Assembly (NCBI RefSeq): GCF_000336915.1
Contig: NZ_AOMD01000025.1
Coordinates: 96,430 to 160,429, forward strand
DNA length: 64,000 nt
Direction of reading: 5' to 3'
DNA from: Halococcus saccharolyticus DSM 5350
GTDB lineage: Archaea; Halobacteriota; Halobacteria; Halobacteriales; Halococcaceae
Position numbers and translations under genes: made by a program. Below are positions 63,374-64,000 of this stretch, piece after piece; the stretch's first letter is position 1, and every line of letters begins with the position of its first letter. Below the pieces are notes generated by a model, which saw only the letters and a list, made by a program, of their open reading frames with translations, searched no databases and was not told the origin of the DNA.

Positions 63374-63450
63374 GCGATCGTCTGGATCGAGAGCGATAGA
63401 TTGATCCGATCGACAGTCACCGGATCGAACGTGATCTCGGGGTGGGAGCG

Positions 63451-63984
63451 GTGAGTTGGTCGCACGTCGACTGGGGGTCGAGCGTCGGCCTCGTCGGAAC
63501 GGTCGTCAAATACCTCTCCGGAGTGTTGCTCGTGCCGCTCGCCGTGGGTCTGTACTACGGAGCCGACGCACCCACGTTCGCCGCCGCGTTCGCCGTCACC
63601 GTCGCCATCGGCGTCGGCCTCGAACGCGTCGATCCCGATCCCGACCTCGGCGCGCGCGAGGGCTTCCTGATGGTCGCGCTCACGTGGCTCCTGGTCGCGA
63701 TCATCGGGACGATCCCCTACCTCCTCGCGGGATTTTTCGGCACCGAATCGACGCTCACCCATCCCGTGAACGCGCTGTTCGAGTCGATGAGCGGCTTTAC
63801 CACCACTGGCGCGACCGTGATGGGTGACATCTCGCTCGATCGGCACTCCCATGCGATCATGCTCTGGCGGCAGCTCACCCAGTGGCTCGGTGGGATGGGG
63901 ATCGTCGTTCTTGCCGTGGCGATCCTGCCCGAACTCTCGGTCGGTGGCGCGCAGTTGATGGACGCCGAAGCGCCGGGAAGCCAT
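63451..63984 (+). CDS. trkH: TrkH-family potassium channel subunit, second copy (partial)
   Basis: First 178 codons only. The GTG at 63451 (reads SWSHVDWGSSVGLVG) begins a TrkH of similar layout: LVPLAVGLYYGADAP, LLVAIIGTIPYLLAGFFG, first filter SGFTTTGATVMGD and LGGMGIVVLAVAILPELSVG. The frame runs off the window, but the last 16 bases are adapter-like, so genomic coding ends about 63984. The match to the first TrkH is clear but not close. Confidence 0.88.
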
Positions 63985-64000
63985 AGATCGGAAGAGCGTC
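63985..64000. other. Illumina adapter sequence at the contig end
   Basis: AGATCGGAAGAGCGTC is the beginning of a standard Illumina TruSeq adapter. It is not genomic and marks a probable contig end with untrimmed read-through. Confidence 0.92.

Overview
The window is high-GC archaeal DNA from an extreme halophile (class Halobacteria). Proteins are strongly acidic, many genes appear leaderless with a TATA-like box 25-35 bases before the start codon, and the ribosomal superoperon has the archaeal content and order (eS4, eL32, eL19, RNase P subunit, SecY). The genus cannot be fixed from sequence alone; Halococcus is plausible but unproven. No insertion sequence, integrase or CRISPR array was seen. 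The last 16 bases match Illumina adapter, so the right edge is probably a contig end.

Layout. 1-8.2 kb: separate metabolic genes (partial creatininase-family protein, aldo/keto reductase, cupin, kynureninase, esterase, HTH regulator, Gfo/Idh/MocA oxidoreductase, HpaI-type aldolase, MoaB with a His-rich tail). 8.4-11.8 kb: an accessory-looking trio of small membrane protein, disordered protein with a repeated DVAAD motif, and a large parallel beta-helix protein. 12.4-17.4 kb: MmgE/PrpD, ComA-like, acyl-CoA dehydrogenase and aldehyde dehydrogenase genes. 17.8-21.1 kb: PLP synthase PdxS, cysteine/cystathionine synthase and a trans-sulfuration enzyme. 21.1-29.3 kb: DUF1405, Orc1/Cdc6-like ATPase, small hypotheticals, HFX_2341-type CARF-HTH regulator, tRNA-binding OB protein, type I IPP isomerase, lipid kinase, PHP phosphoesterase, Lrp regulator. 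29.4-37.9 kb: carA, DnaG primase, a GNAT/DUF92 pair, two complementary cis-prenyltransferase homologues, tandem cold-shock genes. 38.0-41.4 kb: a heme cluster (AhbA-AhbB fusion, SirC, HemA), then a PH-domain protein, homoserine kinase and tRNA-Gly. 43.6-58.4 kb: one uninterrupted superoperon of 25 genes from a SPOUT-like protein through uL3...uL15 to SecY, mostly with touching or overlapping reading frames. 58.7-64 kb: PhoD-type phosphatase, then TrkA and two TrkH subunits for K+ uptake.

The most unusual non-coding structure is a dispersed repeat family of about 150-290 bp. Four copies begin directly after a stop codon with a CCAC-plus-T-tract terminator and run in the sense direction of the upstream gene (after pdxS, idi, hemA and secY); a diverged fifth lies after the siroheme decarboxylase gene. 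Other points are a candidate Lrp operator between lrp and carA, a perfect 15-bp long-range inverted repeat before a DUF5778 gene, paired direct repeats at the ribosomal operon promoter, and helix-hairpin-helix extensions on two ribosomal proteins.
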